Below are positions 51,938-60,638 of a stretch of DNA of 64,000 nucleotides, one piece after another. The translations under genes were made by a program, and so were the position numbers. The stretch is from CBDFKF01 sp965248765 (GTDB lineage Bacteria > Pseudomonadota > Alphaproteobacteria > VGEJ01). Location of the stretch: positions 2,046,001-2,110,000 of the forward strand of contig CBDFKF010000004.1 in the NCBI GenBank assembly GCA_965248765.1, read 5' to 3'. The notes under the pieces are model-generated. The model did no database searches, was not told the origin of the DNA, and saw only the letters and a program-made list of their open reading frames with translations. The stretch's first letter is position 1. Each line of letters starts with the position of its first letter.

Positions 51938-52572
51938 GCCAAAACGTAACCGACGGCATCCAGGTCCGGGCCGCCTTTGCAACCCCCATCGTGACGGCCC
52001 TCTTGCCTGATGCGGATAGGACGAACGCGGTGTTTGCTCCCGTAATCCTCGAGCGCGAAACGACGCATCCCAGCACTCACCACAGCAACCTCGGCGGCTG
52101 GCAGTCGACCTGGGACTTTGCCAAGTGGGGCGGTTCGGCGGCGAGCGAGCTGTTGCGGGCGGTCGAGGCCATAGCCACGCGGCTCACGGCCGATCGCGAA
52201 GGCCGGCCGGTGCGGCCAGCCTGGAAGATCAATGCCTGGGCCAACGTTAACCGGAAGGGCCACGGCAACGAGTTCCACACCCACCCTGGCTCTTTCTGGT
52301 CGGGCACGTACTATGTCGACGACGGCGGCATCAGCCGCGAGCCCAACTTTGGCGGTGAGTTCGAGTTTCAAGATCCGCGCGGGATTGCGCCGGCGATGTA
52401 CGCGCCCAACCTCTGCATCGCGGTGCCAGGCGGCGAGGCGATGGGCGTGAGCGAAACCCTGCGTCCGCGTGCCGGCCTGATCGTGCTCTTTCCGGCCTGG
52501 CTCAGCCACGCCGTTCGTCCGTACAACGGCGCGAGCCAACGCATTTCAATAGCCTTCAACCTGAGCGTCTAG
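51934..52572 (+). CDS. TIGR02466-type putative 2-oxoglutarate/Fe(II) oxygenase
   Basis: 212 residues. INAWANVNRKGHGNEFHTHPGSFWSGTYYVD and later IVLFPAWLSHAVRPYNGASQRISIAFNLSV match the TIGR02466 family, with the HxH/H cupin-like iron ligands at EFHTHP and LSHAVRPY and the Arg that would bind 2-oxoglutarate. Function is not characterised, though relatives occur in phages and marine bacteria. It overlaps the glycosyltransferase stop by four bases. Its TAG is partly supplied by an IS5 insertion: TA is the target duplication and G the first IS base. Confidence 0.85.
   Translation: MSQNVTDGIQVRAAFATPIVTALLPDADRTNAVFAPVILERETTHPSTHHSNLGGWQSTWDFAKWGGSAASELLRAVEAIATRLTADREGRPVRPAWKINAWANVNRKGHGNEFHTHPGSFWSGTYYVDDGGISREPNFGGEFEFQDPRGIAPAMYAPNLCIAVPGGEAMGVSETLRPRAGLIVLFPAWLSHAVRPYNGASQRISIAFNLSV
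52570..52571 (+). repeat. TA target duplication, left of IS5-type element
   Basis: TA here and at 53411-53412 flank the element. Without the element the sequence would read GTC TAA, so the original stop was probably TAA. Confidence 0.65.
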
Positions 52573-53410
52573 GTCTTGTACCCATAAAGGGGATTCCCCT
52601 TTACGGGGAGATATGATTCAAGTTCCCAAATTGTGGGAGCTTGAGAATGGCACGTTTCGATCTGAGCGACGCGGAGTGGGCGATCATCGCGCCGTTGCTT
52701 CCGAACAAGCCACGCGGAGTGCCGCGTGTGGACGACCGCCGTGTGGTGGACGGTATCTTCTACACCCTGCGCACGGGCTCGCCGTGGCGCGATCTGCCGA
52801 GGCGCTACGGGCCCCACACGACGGTCTACAACCGGTTCAATCGTTGGGCCAAGGCCGGCGTGTGGCTGCGTGTGTTCGAGGCTCTCGCCGAGAAATCGCC
52901 CGCCTCTCTTCACCTCATCGACTCCTCGATTGTACGCGCGCATCAACACGCCGCCGGGGGAAAAAAGGGGGTCCGGATCACGCCATCGGTCGTTCTCGTG
53001 GAGGACTGAGCACCAAGATCCACACGGTGGTGGATGCCAGGGGCCTGCCGGTGCGCTTGCTGCTCACTGCCGGCCAGGCCTCCGACAAGACCACAGCCCC
53101 GGTGCTGCTCGAAGGACTGCGCCTGGCGCGTGATGTCATCGCCGACCGCGGCTACAGTGCCCGCTGCCTCATCGAGCTGATCGAGAACACCGGCGCCACC
53201 GCCCACATCCCCTCGCAGAGCAATGTACGGATGCCACGCTACGTTGCTCCGGAGCTCTACCGCCAACACAACCTCGTTGAGCGCTTCTTCAACAAGATCA
53301 AACACTTCAGACGCGTCGCCACGCGCTACGACAAACTCGCCAGAAATTTCCTCGCCGCCGTGGCACTTGCTTCCATACGTCTGTGGCTCAGGCATTATGA
53401 GTCCACGACC
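52572..53410 (+). mobile_element. IS5-family (IS427-like) insertion sequence, 839 bp
   Basis: Imperfect inverted repeats: left GGTCTTGTACCCATAAAG and right, read inward, GGTCGTGGACTCATAATG (14 of 18 identical). It contains one transposase gene split over two frames. It ends at 53410, and TA duplicates flank it. Near the left end a short palindrome AAAGGGGATTCCCCTTT (52586-52602) occurs. Confidence 0.82.
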
Positions 53411-53413
53411 TAA
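52647..53413 (+). CDS. IS5-family transposase made by -1 frameshifting
   Basis: OrfA begins at ATG 52647 (GGGAG upstream): ARFDLSDAEWAIIAPLLPNK, DGIFYTLRTGSPWRDLPRRYG and LHLIDSSIVRAHQHAAG, with the first catalytic Asp in LIDSS. It ends alone at 53009. At AAAAAAG (52961-52967) a shift of -1 moves to OrfB, GGPDHAIGRSRGGLSTKIHTVVDARGLP, with Asp in VIADRGYSA and Glu in LVERFFNKIKHFRR. The stop TAA at 53411-53413 uses the flanking TA. The fused protein of about 255 residues would be a complete DDE enzyme. Confidence 0.88.
52961..52967 (+). promoter_or_regulatory. programmed -1 ribosomal frameshift site A AAA AAG
   Basis: The heptamer is in the correct phase of OrfA (GGA AAA AAG), and the -1 frame continues the transposase. 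This is the classic slippery site of many insertion sequences. A run of GGGGG follows. Confidence 0.85.
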
Positions 53414-53479
53414 TCGCCTGGCACTGAAGTAAGTTTCAGTTATAGTGGCCATCGGGATGTGACAACGGAGGTCATTGCG

Positions 53480-54583
53480 ATGGCACGCGGTATGGGCCGG
53501 CCGCTGGCGGCGCTGGTTTTGAGCGATGAGGAGCGGTCCTTTCTGGAGGCACAGGTTCGTCGGCACCGGGTCGCGTGCTCGATGTCGGATCGCTGCCGCA
53601 TGATCCTGCGCTGCGCGGACGGTCTGAGCAACAAGGCAGTGGCGGCTGAGCTCGGCGTAAGCGCGCATACCGTGGGCAAGTGGCGCCGGCGCTTTGTCAG
53701 AGAGCGCATCGACGGATTGTCGGACGACCCCCGGCCGGGGCGCCCGCGGACCATCGAGGACAGCAAGGTGGCCGAGGTGATCGAGCGGACGCTCGCCACG
53801 AGACCGGCAGACGCGACCCATTGGTCGCTGCGCTCGATGGCCGGCGAGACCGGACTTTCCCACACGACGATCTGGCGCATCTGGGGCGCATTCGGCTTGC
53901 AGCCTCATCGGGTGGAGACGTTCAAGCTGTCCAGCGATCCGCACTTCGTGGACAAGGTGCGCGACATCGTAGGCCTGTATCTGTCGCCGCCGGACCGCGC
54001 GCTGGTGCTCTGTGTCGACGAGAAAAGCCAGATCCAGGCGCTCGACCGCAGCCAGCCGGTCCTGCCGATGCTGCCGGGCGCGCCCGAGCGGCGCACCCAC
54101 GATTACAAGCGCAACGGCACCACCTCGCTGTTCGCCGCCCTCGATGTCGCCACCGGCTCCGTCATCGGCAAGTGCTACCGGCGCCACCGGGCCAGGGAGT
54201 TCCTCGACTTCCTGAAGCTGATCGATGCCCGCGTGCCTGACGATCTGGACATCCACATCGTCATGGACAACTACGCCACCCACAAGACGGCGGCGGTCAA
54301 GGCCTGGCTGGCCCGGCGGCCGCACTGGCATGTCCACTTCACGCCGACCTCTGCGTCGTGGATCAATCAGGTCGAACGCTGGTTCGCCGAGTTGACGCGC
54401 AAGCAGTTGCAGCGTGGCGTGCACACCTCGACCCGCCAACTCGAAGCCGACATCCGGGCCTTCATCGAAAAGCACAACGAAGACCCCAAGCCCTTCAAGT
54501 GGGCCAAGTCCGCTGACTACATCCTCGCCGCCGTCAAGCGCTTCTGCCTCAGGGTCGAACAAAACTTATGCCACGAACTTTAG
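53480..54583 (+). CDS. IS630-family transposase
   Basis: 367 residues from ATG 53480 (GGAGG upstream). Helix-turn-helix GLSNKAVAAELGVSAHTVGKWRRRF, a second DNA-binding part HWSLRSMAGETGLSHTTIWRIWGAFGLQ, then the DDE core: LVLCVDEKSQIQALDR, HIVMDNYATHKT and SASWINQVERWFAELTRK. The frame is intact. Element ends could not be fixed: TA dinucleotides occur on both sides but the inverted repeats are not obvious. It lies 67 nt after the end of the IS5 element. Confidence 0.93.
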   Translation: MARGMGRPLAALVLSDEERSFLEAQVRRHRVACSMSDRCRMILRCADGLSNKAVAAELGVSAHTVGKWRRRFVRERIDGLSDDPRPGRPRTIEDSKVAEVIERTLATRPADATHWSLRSMAGETGLSHTTIWRIWGAFGLQPHRVETFKLSSDPHFVDKVRDIVGLYLSPPDRALVLCVDEKSQIQALDRSQPVLPMLPGAPERRTHDYKRNGTTSLFAALDVATGSVIGKCYRRHRAREFLDFLKLIDARVPDDLDIHIVMDNYATHKTAAVKAWLARRPHWHVHFTPTSASWINQVERWFAELTRKQLQRGVHTSTRQLEADIRAFIEKHNEDPKPFKWAKSADYILAAVKRFCLRVEQNLCHEL

Positions 54584-54691
54584 ATTCACGTGACTAGGGG
54601 CCCGCCCACGGATTCGGACCGCGGGCAAGGTCTTTACAGACGTACGTCAGCAGTCTTCAATTCAGCGAATGGGTCAGCCCAAGGGGGCATT

Positions 54692-54982
54692 ATGCTTTAC
54701 GTCGTCATCGGTCTCGACAAGCCGGGGCGCAGCCAGGTGCGGGCGGACCACCGGGAAGACCATCTCGAGTACCTCGACCGCGCCGGCGCTCAGGTGAAGC
54801 TCGCTGGTCCGCTCGTTGGCGAGGACGGCGAGACGCCGGTCGGCAGCATGATCGTCTATGAGGGGGCGACACTGGAGGAGGCCGAAGTTTTTGCCATCGG
54901 CGATCCATACCGCACCGCGAAGCTGTTTGATGCCGTGGTGATCAAGCCCTGGGCGTTGCGACGCAACAATTTGGGGAGCTGA
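54692..54982 (+). CDS. YciI family protein
   Basis: 96 residues starting at ATG 54692, with AAGGGGG upstream. VVIGLDKPGRSQVRADHREDHLEYLDRAG, then AGPLVGEDGETPVGSMIVYEGATLEEAEVFAIGDPY, is the whole YciI ferredoxin-like domain with the His-Asp pair in HREDH. Function is unknown; members may be small dimeric enzymes. In alphaproteobacteria the gene commonly precedes an EVE-domain gene, as here (2 nt gap). Confidence 0.88.
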   Translation: MLYVVIGLDKPGRSQVRADHREDHLEYLDRAGAQVKLAGPLVGEDGETPVGSMIVYEGATLEEAEVFAIGDPYRTAKLFDAVVIKPWALRRNNLGS

Positions 54983-54984
54983 CC

Positions 54985-55398
54985 GTGGCCTATTGGTTGC
55001 TCAAGAGCGAACCTGGCACCTGGTCGTGGGAGGATCAGGTGCGCGAGCGCCGGACCTATTGGGACGGCGTGCGCAATTTTCAGGCGTCGGCGAATATGAA
55101 GGCGATGAAGAAGGGCGACCTGTGCTTCTTCTATCACTCTGGCAAGGACCGCGCGATCGTCGGCGTCATAAAAGTGGTCAAGGAGTACTACCCCGATCAC
55201 ACCGATGCCTCGGGGCGCTTTGGCATGGTCGATATCGAGACGGTCGGACCGGTCGGCAAGCCGATCACGATCACCGATGTCAAGGCCGACCCGGCCTTCG
55301 CCGACTTCAAGCTGGTGCGACAGTCCCGCCTTTCGGTGGTGCCGGTCACGGACGCACATTGGGAGCGCCTATGCCGGATGAGCGAGACGAAGGTCTGA
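54985..55398 (+). CDS. EVE domain protein
   Basis: 137 residues from GTG 54985. YWLLKSEPGTWSWEDQ, then WDGVRNFQASANMKAMKKGDLCFFYHSGKDRAIVGVIKVVKEYYPD is the EVE/PUA-like fold, which binds modified nucleic-acid bases. KLVRQSRLSVVPVTDAHWERLCRMSE closes it. No nuclease or other domain is attached. It is coupled to yciI upstream and overlaps the Rieske gene by 28 bases. Confidence 0.92.
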   Translation: MAYWLLKSEPGTWSWEDQVRERRTYWDGVRNFQASANMKAMKKGDLCFFYHSGKDRAIVGVIKVVKEYYPDHTDASGRFGMVDIETVGPVGKPITITDVKADPAFADFKLVRQSRLSVVPVTDAHWERLCRMSETKV

Positions 55399-55754
55399 GC
55401 CGTTCCGATTGGTTGCCGGCGCCGGGCCACGTCCTGTGCGCGGGCGAGGAACTGGCGGACGGCGAGGCGCGGACGTTCGTGTTCACCCGCGATTGGGAGC
55501 GCTACGAGATCTTCGTCCTTCGCCGCGGCGATGCCTTGGTCGCCTACCTCAACGACTGTCCCCATACCGGCGGTCCACTCGACTGGATGGGCCAGTTCCT
55601 CGACCGGGATAGGGCTCTGATCCGTTGCGCCGGCCACGGCGCCAAGTTCAGAATAGACGACGGCTTCTGTGTCAAGGGGCCGTGCGCTGGCAAGAGCCTG
55701 ACTCCGGTAGCGGTCGCGGTCGCCGACGGCAATATCGTTCTCGCCGAGGACTGA
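55371..55754 (+). CDS. Rieske [2Fe-2S] protein
   Basis: 127 residues. The cluster motif is CPHTGGPLDW, with the second half IRCAGHGAKFRIDDG, thus CxH-17-CxxH, which is typical of NirD/BphF-type Rieske ferredoxins. ATG 55371 lies inside the end of the EVE gene, giving a 28-base overlap. It probably carries electrons to an unidentified oxygenase or acts as a sensor. No oxygenase partner is adjacent. Confidence 0.9.
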   Translation: MPDERDEGLSRSDWLPAPGHVLCAGEELADGEARTFVFTRDWERYEIFVLRRGDALVAYLNDCPHTGGPLDWMGQFLDRDRALIRCAGHGAKFRIDDGFCVKGPCAGKSLTPVAVAVADGNIVLAED

Positions 55755-55844
55755 GCACGTTTCCCTGCGAGCGTGATGATTGGGTTGGCCCGTTCGGCTA
55801 GAGTAGGGCCATCGTAGCTATCATCGTCCTAAGGGAGGATTCTG

Positions 55845-56831
55845 ATGAGAAAGCTCGCATTGACCATCTTGGCGGCCGGAGTCGCATTACTGGCGACGTC
55901 GGCCGGGGCCGCGGATTTCCTGCCGGCCGTCGTCTACGACATGGGCGGCAAGTTCGACAAGTCGTTCAACCAGGCCGCCTACGACGGTGCCGAGCGCTTC
56001 AAGTCCGAGACCGGCATCGAGTACCGCGAATTCGAGGTCACCAATCCCTCGCAACGCGAGCAAGCCATTCGCAACATGGCGCGCCGCGGCGCAACGATCG
56101 TCATCGGCATTGGCTTCGCGCAGGCCGCTGCGGTCGAGAAGGTGGCGAAGGAGTTCCCCGATGTGAAGTTCACGCTTATCGACGGCGTCGTCGAGCTGCC
56201 TAACGTGCAATCGGTGATATTCAAGGAGCACGAGGGCTCCTTCCTCGTCGGCATGGCGGCCGCGATGGCGTCGAAGACCGGCAAGGTCGGCTTCATCGGC
56301 GGCATGGACATCCCGCTGATCCGCAAGTTCGCCCTCGGCTATGAGGAGGGCGCTAAATACGTCGATCCCGACATAAAGGTCTATCAGAACATGACCGGCA
56401 CGACCCCGGCGGCGTGGAACGATCCGACCAAGGGCGGTGAACTCGCGCGCAGCCAGTTCGATCGCGGTGCCGACGTCATCTATGCGGCGGCCGGCGGGAC
56501 CGGAGTCGGCGTGTATCAGGCGGCGAAGGACAGCGGCAAGCTGGCGATCGGCGTCGACAGCAACCAGAATTATATCCACCCGGGAACGATGCTCACCTCG
56601 ATGATCAAACGGGTCGATGTCGCCGTCTACGACGCCTGGAAGACGGCGATGGACGGCGCGTGGCAGCCCGGCTTCAAGGTGCTGGGTCTGGCGGAGGAGG
56701 GCGTCGGCTATTCACTCGATGAGCACAACGACCACCTGATCACCGCCGCCATGCGCGAGCGCCTGGACAAGGCTCGTGACGACATCATCTCGGGCAAGCT
56801 CAAGGTGACCGATTACATGGAGACGAACTAG
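55845..56831 (+). CDS. BMP-family nucleoside-binding protein
   Basis: 328 residues with a signal peptide (KLALTILAAGVALLATSAGAAD). LPAVVYDMGGKFDKSFNQAAYDGAERF is the Bmp/PnrA family start, and GFIGGMDIPLIRKFALGYEEGAKYVDPDIKV follows. GADVIYAAAGGTGVGVYQAAKD and IGVDSNQNYIHPG contain the conserved binding-site residues. No lipobox Cys is evident, so it should be free in the periplasm. The operon then has ATPase, two permeases and three nucleoside enzymes, so nucleosides are the probable ligand. Ribosome site AAGGGAGG. Confidence 0.92.
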   Translation: MRKLALTILAAGVALLATSAGAADFLPAVVYDMGGKFDKSFNQAAYDGAERFKSETGIEYREFEVTNPSQREQAIRNMARRGATIVIGIGFAQAAAVEKVAKEFPDVKFTLIDGVVELPNVQSVIFKEHEGSFLVGMAAAMASKTGKVGFIGGMDIPLIRKFALGYEEGAKYVDPDIKVYQNMTGTTPAAWNDPTKGGELARSQFDRGADVIYAAAGGTGVGVYQAAKDSGKLAIGVDSNQNYIHPGTMLTSMIKRVDVAVYDAWKTAMDGAWQPGFKVLGLAEEGVGYSLDEHNDHLITAAMRERLDKARDDIISGKLKVTDYMETN

Positions 56832-56903
56832 CAATCGGGACCGCCCACCGCGTTATCCCGGTGCGGGCGGGCCGCCGGCCAGTCGGTCCGCCCGTACCAG
56901 CCT

Positions 56904-58535
56904 ATGAGCGAGCTTAATACGAGCGGCGCGGTCGCACCGGCAGAGTTCGCCAGCGGCGCCGCGCCGGCGCTTGAGCTACGTGGCATCGATAAGAGCTTCG
57001 GCGCCGTCCACGCCAATGCTGATGTTTCCGTGAGCATCGCCAAAGGAACGATCCACGGCATCGTCGGCGAGAACGGTGCCGGTAAATCCACACTGATGAG
57101 CATCGTCTACGGCTACTACCAGGCCGACGCTGGCGAGGTCCGGGTCGACGGTACACCCGCGGAAATTCGCGGGCCCGAGGATGCCATCGCCTGCGGTATT
57201 GGCATGGTCCATCAGCATTTCATGCTGGTGGACACCTTCACTGTGCTCGAGAACGTGATCCTCGGCGTCGAAGGCGGGCCGATGTTAGCCGCGAGCTTTG
57301 AGACCGCCAAGGCCGAGCTCGATCGCCTTGAGCGCGACTACAGCCTGGAGGTCGACCCCGACGCGCTCATCGGCGAGCTCCCGGTCGGTCTGCAGCAGCG
57401 GGTGGAGATTCTCAAGGCGCTCTACCGCGGCGCCGACATCCTGATTCTGGACGAGCCGACAAGCGTGCTGACGCCGCAAGAGGCCGACCATTTGTTCCGA
57501 ATCCTGCGCGCGCTTAAGGACCAGGGCAAAACCGTGATCCTCATTACCCACAAGCTGCGCGAGATCATGGCGCTCACCGACAACGTGACGGTGATGCGCC
57601 AAGGCCGCGTCGTCGCGCACGTACACACCGCCGAGACAAATCGAGAGCAGTTGGCCGAGATGATGGTGGGACGCTCGGTGCTGCTTCGTGTGGAAAAAAC
57701 ACCGGCCTCGCCGGGGTCGGCGGTGCTCGAGGTCGACCATATCAGCGTCATCGATACGAGCGGCGTGCGCCGCCTCAAGGACGTGAGCTTCACCGTGCGG
57801 GCCGGCGAGATCGTCGGCATCGCCGGCGTCGCCGGCAACGGTCAATCCGAGCTCCTCGAGGCGCTGGCCGGCATTCGGCCGATCGATTCCGGTCGCATCG
57901 TGATCAAGGGCGCGGATACCGCAGCGACCGACAGCTCGCGCTCGGCGCGGGACATGCGCCAGCTCGGCCTCGGCCATGTGCCCGAGGATCGCCGTAGGAT
58001 GGGGCTCGTCATCTCCTTCCAGGCGTACGAGAGCGCGATCCTTGGCCACCACGACCACCCGCTCTACACCAGGCGGATCCTGATGAACCGCAAGGCGATC
58101 CTCGAGGACGTGGCGCGGCAGATGCGGGACTTCGACGTGCGGCCGGCCGATCCCACGCTCCTGACCTCCTCATTCTCAGGTGGTAACCAGCAGAAGGTCG
58201 TGCTGACCCGGGAGATGGAACGTGATCCCGATATCCTGCTCGTCGGTCAGCCGACGCGTGGCGTCGACATCGGCGCGATCGAGTTCATCCACCGTCGGCT
58301 GATCGCCATGCGCGATGCCGGCAAAGCAATCCTGCTCATCTCGGTGGAGCTCGACGAGATCATGTCACTCTCCGATCGCATCCTGGTCATGTTCGATGGC
58401 ACGATCGTCGGCCAAGTCGACCAGGCCGAAGCGACCGAGCGGATGCTCGGCTTGATGATGGCGGGCGAGCGGATGCCGATGGCCGGCTCGACAACACCGG
58501 CCGCCGAAAGCGCGCCGCCGCCTTCCAGCCCATGA
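56904..58535 (+). CDS. nucleoside ABC transporter ATPase (two ABC domains)
   Basis: 543 residues. First ABC domain: Walker A GENGAGKSTLMSI near 54-66 and Walker B ILILDEPTSVL; second domain: GVAGNGQSELLEA (degenerate Walker A), FSGGNQQKVVLTREM (signature) and LLVGQPTRGVDIGAIE. The degenerate second Walker A is typical of sugar/nucleoside importers of the RbsA/MglA/NupA type. Start ATG 56904 has CCGTACCAGCCT only, so the ribosome site is weak. It overlaps the first permease (ATGA). Confidence 0.94.
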   Translation: MSELNTSGAVAPAEFASGAAPALELRGIDKSFGAVHANADVSVSIAKGTIHGIVGENGAGKSTLMSIVYGYYQADAGEVRVDGTPAEIRGPEDAIACGIGMVHQHFMLVDTFTVLENVILGVEGGPMLAASFETAKAELDRLERDYSLEVDPDALIGELPVGLQQRVEILKALYRGADILILDEPTSVLTPQEADHLFRILRALKDQGKTVILITHKLREIMALTDNVTVMRQGRVVAHVHTAETNREQLAEMMVGRSVLLRVEKTPASPGSAVLEVDHISVIDTSGVRRLKDVSFTVRAGEIVGIAGVAGNGQSELLEALAGIRPIDSGRIVIKGADTAATDSSRSARDMRQLGLGHVPEDRRRMGLVISFQAYESAILGHHDHPLYTRRILMNRKAILEDVARQMRDFDVRPADPTLLTSSFSGGNQQKVVLTREMERDPDILLVGQPTRGVDIGAIEFIHRRLIAMRDAGKAILLISVELDEIMSLSDRILVMFDGTIVGQVDQAEATERMLGLMMAGERMPMAGSTTPAAESAPPPSSP

Positions 58536-59653
58536 GCCGTCCGGGTGCCGGCGGCGCGCCGCCGATCTGGCTTACTCACGCGCTCCTGCCCGCCGTCAAC
58601 CTGGTCTTCGCTTTTCTCGTCTCGGGCGTGATCATCGCCATCATCGGTGAGGATCCCCTCGCGGCGTTTAATCTCCTGATGATCGGCGCTTTCGGCTATC
58701 CGGGTGCGGCTGGTTTCACGCTTTACTACACGACCAACTTCATCTTCACGGGGCTGGCCGTCGCCATCGCGTTCCACTGCGGGCTGTTCAACATCGGCGG
58801 TGAAGGCCAGGCTTACATTGGCGGCCTCGGCGTTGGCCTCGTGGGCTTGGCCCTGACCGGCTGGCCGTTCCCGGTGGTTCTGGTGGTAGCCATCGCCGCG
58901 GCGGCGCTGTTCGGCGGCGCCTGGGCATTTATCCCGGCCTATCTCCAGGCCAAGCGCGGCAGCCATATCGTCATCACGACGATCATGTTCAACTTCATCG
59001 CCGCGGCGTTGATGACGTATCTGCTGGTCGATGTGCTCATTAAACCGGGCCAGCAGGCGCCGACAAGTCGCGAGTTTGCCGACAACACGTGGCTTCCGTT
59101 CATCCACGAGATGCTGGCGGTGGTGGGGATCGAGGTCGGCGCCTCGCCGCTCAATCTTTCCTTCGTCATCGCACTGGTTTGCGCGGTTCTGGTGTGGGTC
59201 TTCGTTTGGCATACGCGATGGGGGTACGAAATCCGAACCGTCGGTCGCAACCAGGCTGCCGCGGTCTACGCTGGCATCTCGCCGTCGCGCAACATCATCC
59301 TGGCGATGTCCATCTCCGGTGGGCTCGCCGGCATGATGGGCATCAACGAGATACTCGGCGTCCACCACCGCCTTCTCCTCGACTTCACTGCCGGCTACGG
59401 GTTCGTCGGCATCGCCGTCGCGCTGATGGGCCGCAACCACCCGGTTGGAATCTTTCTGGCCGCGCTGCTGTTCGGGGTGCTCTACCAAGGAGGCTCCGAG
59501 ATCGCCTTCGAGATGCCGACGGTAACCCGCGACATGGTGGTCGTTATCCAGGGCTTGGTGATCCTGTTCTCCGGTGCGCTGGAGCACCTGTTCCGGGTAC
59601 CGCTTGTCGCCCTGTTCAGCGGTGGCCGGCGGGCGCCGGCGGCGGCAGACTGA
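58532..59653 (+). CDS. nucleoside ABC transporter permease 1
   Basis: 373 residues, about eight helices. FIFTGLAVAIAFHCGLFNIGGEGQAYIGGLGV and GSHIVITTIMFNFIAAALMTYLLVDVLI are the conserved BPD_transp_2 blocks, with VGRNQAAAVYAGISPSRNIILAMSISGGLAGMMG as the EAA-like cytoplasmic loop and YGFVGIAVALMGRNHPVGI. It pairs with permease 2. Its ATG overlaps the ATPase stop. Confidence 0.93.
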   Translation: MSRPGAGGAPPIWLTHALLPAVNLVFAFLVSGVIIAIIGEDPLAAFNLLMIGAFGYPGAAGFTLYYTTNFIFTGLAVAIAFHCGLFNIGGEGQAYIGGLGVGLVGLALTGWPFPVVLVVAIAAAALFGGAWAFIPAYLQAKRGSHIVITTIMFNFIAAALMTYLLVDVLIKPGQQAPTSREFADNTWLPFIHEMLAVVGIEVGASPLNLSFVIALVCAVLVWVFVWHTRWGYEIRTVGRNQAAAVYAGISPSRNIILAMSISGGLAGMMGINEILGVHHRLLLDFTAGYGFVGIAVALMGRNHPVGIFLAALLFGVLYQGGSEIAFEMPTVTRDMVVVIQGLVILFSGALEHLFRVPLVALFSGGRRAPAAAD

Positions 59654-59655
59654 GC

Positions 59656-60630
59656 ATGCTCGAGTTCCTCACCCTGTTCATGCTGGTGATCGATGCGACA
59701 CTGCGGGTCGCGACGCCGCTCGTGTTTGCGGCGCTTGCCGGTCTGTTCGCCGAGCGCTCGGGCGTGGTCGATATCGGTCTCGAGGGCAAGATGCTCGGCG
59801 CCGCGTTCGCCGCCGCCGCCGCCGCCGCTGTCAGCGGCTCGGCCTGGGTCGGCCTGGGCGCGGGCGTCGCCACCTCGGTCGCGCTGGCCATGATCCACGC
59901 CTTCGCCTGTGTCACCCATAACGGCAACCAGGTGGTCTCAGGCATGGCGCTCAACATCCTGGTCGCCGGCCTCGCGCCGACGCTCGGGCTCGCGTGGTTC
60001 CAAATCGGAGGACAGACGCCATTGCTGAGCGGCGAGGCGCGCTTTGGCTCGATCACCCTGCCGTTCACCGAGACGCTAGCCGACGTGCCGGTGATCGGCC
60101 CGATCTACGTCGAGGTCATCAGCGGCCACAAGCTACTGGTATACGTCGCTGTCGCGATGGTGCCGCTGACCTTCTGGGTGGTCTACCGCACCCGGTTCGG
60201 CCTGCGTTTGCGCGCGGTCGGCGAGAACCCTGAGGCGGTCGACACCGCTGGCATCTCGGTCGCCGCGATGCGCTACCGCGCTCTCATCGTTACCGGCGTC
60301 TTGTGCGGGCTCGGCGGCGCCTATCTCTCGACGGCGCAGAACGCGAGTTTCATCCGCGATATGACGGCCGGCCAGGGTTACCTCGCACTCGCGGCCCTGA
60401 TTTTCGGCAAGTGGCGGCCGGCGCCGACGCTCCTGGCCTGCCTGTTGTTCGCCTTTGCCGATGCGGTCCAGGCCCGTTTGCAGGGCGTCGACATCCCCCT
60501 CATCGGTGTGATCCCGGTAATGTTCATCCAGGCGCTGCCCTACGTCTTGACGGTGCTGCTGCTGGCCGGCTTCGTCGGGCGCGCAATTGCCCCGAAGGCC
60601 AGTGGCATTCCCTACATCAAGGAGCGCTGA
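59656..60630 (+). CDS. nucleoside ABC transporter permease 2
   Basis: 324 residues from ATG 59656, 2 nt after the permease 1 stop. TPLVFAALAGLFAERSGVVDIGLEGKMLGAAFAA, HNGNQVVSGMALNILVAGLAPTLG and LRAVGENPEAVDTAGISVAAMRYRALIVTGVLCGLGGAYLST are the family blocks. A long Ala run (AAFAAAAAAAV) occurs in the second helix. It makes the heterodimeric channel with permease 1. Confidence 0.93.
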   Translation: MLEFLTLFMLVIDATLRVATPLVFAALAGLFAERSGVVDIGLEGKMLGAAFAAAAAAAVSGSAWVGLGAGVATSVALAMIHAFACVTHNGNQVVSGMALNILVAGLAPTLGLAWFQIGGQTPLLSGEARFGSITLPFTETLADVPVIGPIYVEVISGHKLLVYVAVAMVPLTFWVVYRTRFGLRLRAVGENPEAVDTAGISVAAMRYRALIVTGVLCGLGGAYLSTAQNASFIRDMTAGQGYLALAALIFGKWRPAPTLLACLLFAFADAVQARLQGVDIPLIGVIPVMFIQALPYVLTVLLLAGFVGRAIAPKASGIPYIKER

Positions 60631-60638
60631 TAACCCAC

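Noticed and set aside
52586..52602. AAAGGGGATTCCCCTTT as a terminator of the TIGR02466 gene
   Set aside because: There is no T tail, the loop is a single base, and it lies inside the IS5 end.
58247..59587. 446-codon open frame antisense to the nucleoside permease
   Set aside because: Composition is that of a reverse-strand shadow (Asp/His/Arg rich), with no domain; the plus-strand genes are certain.
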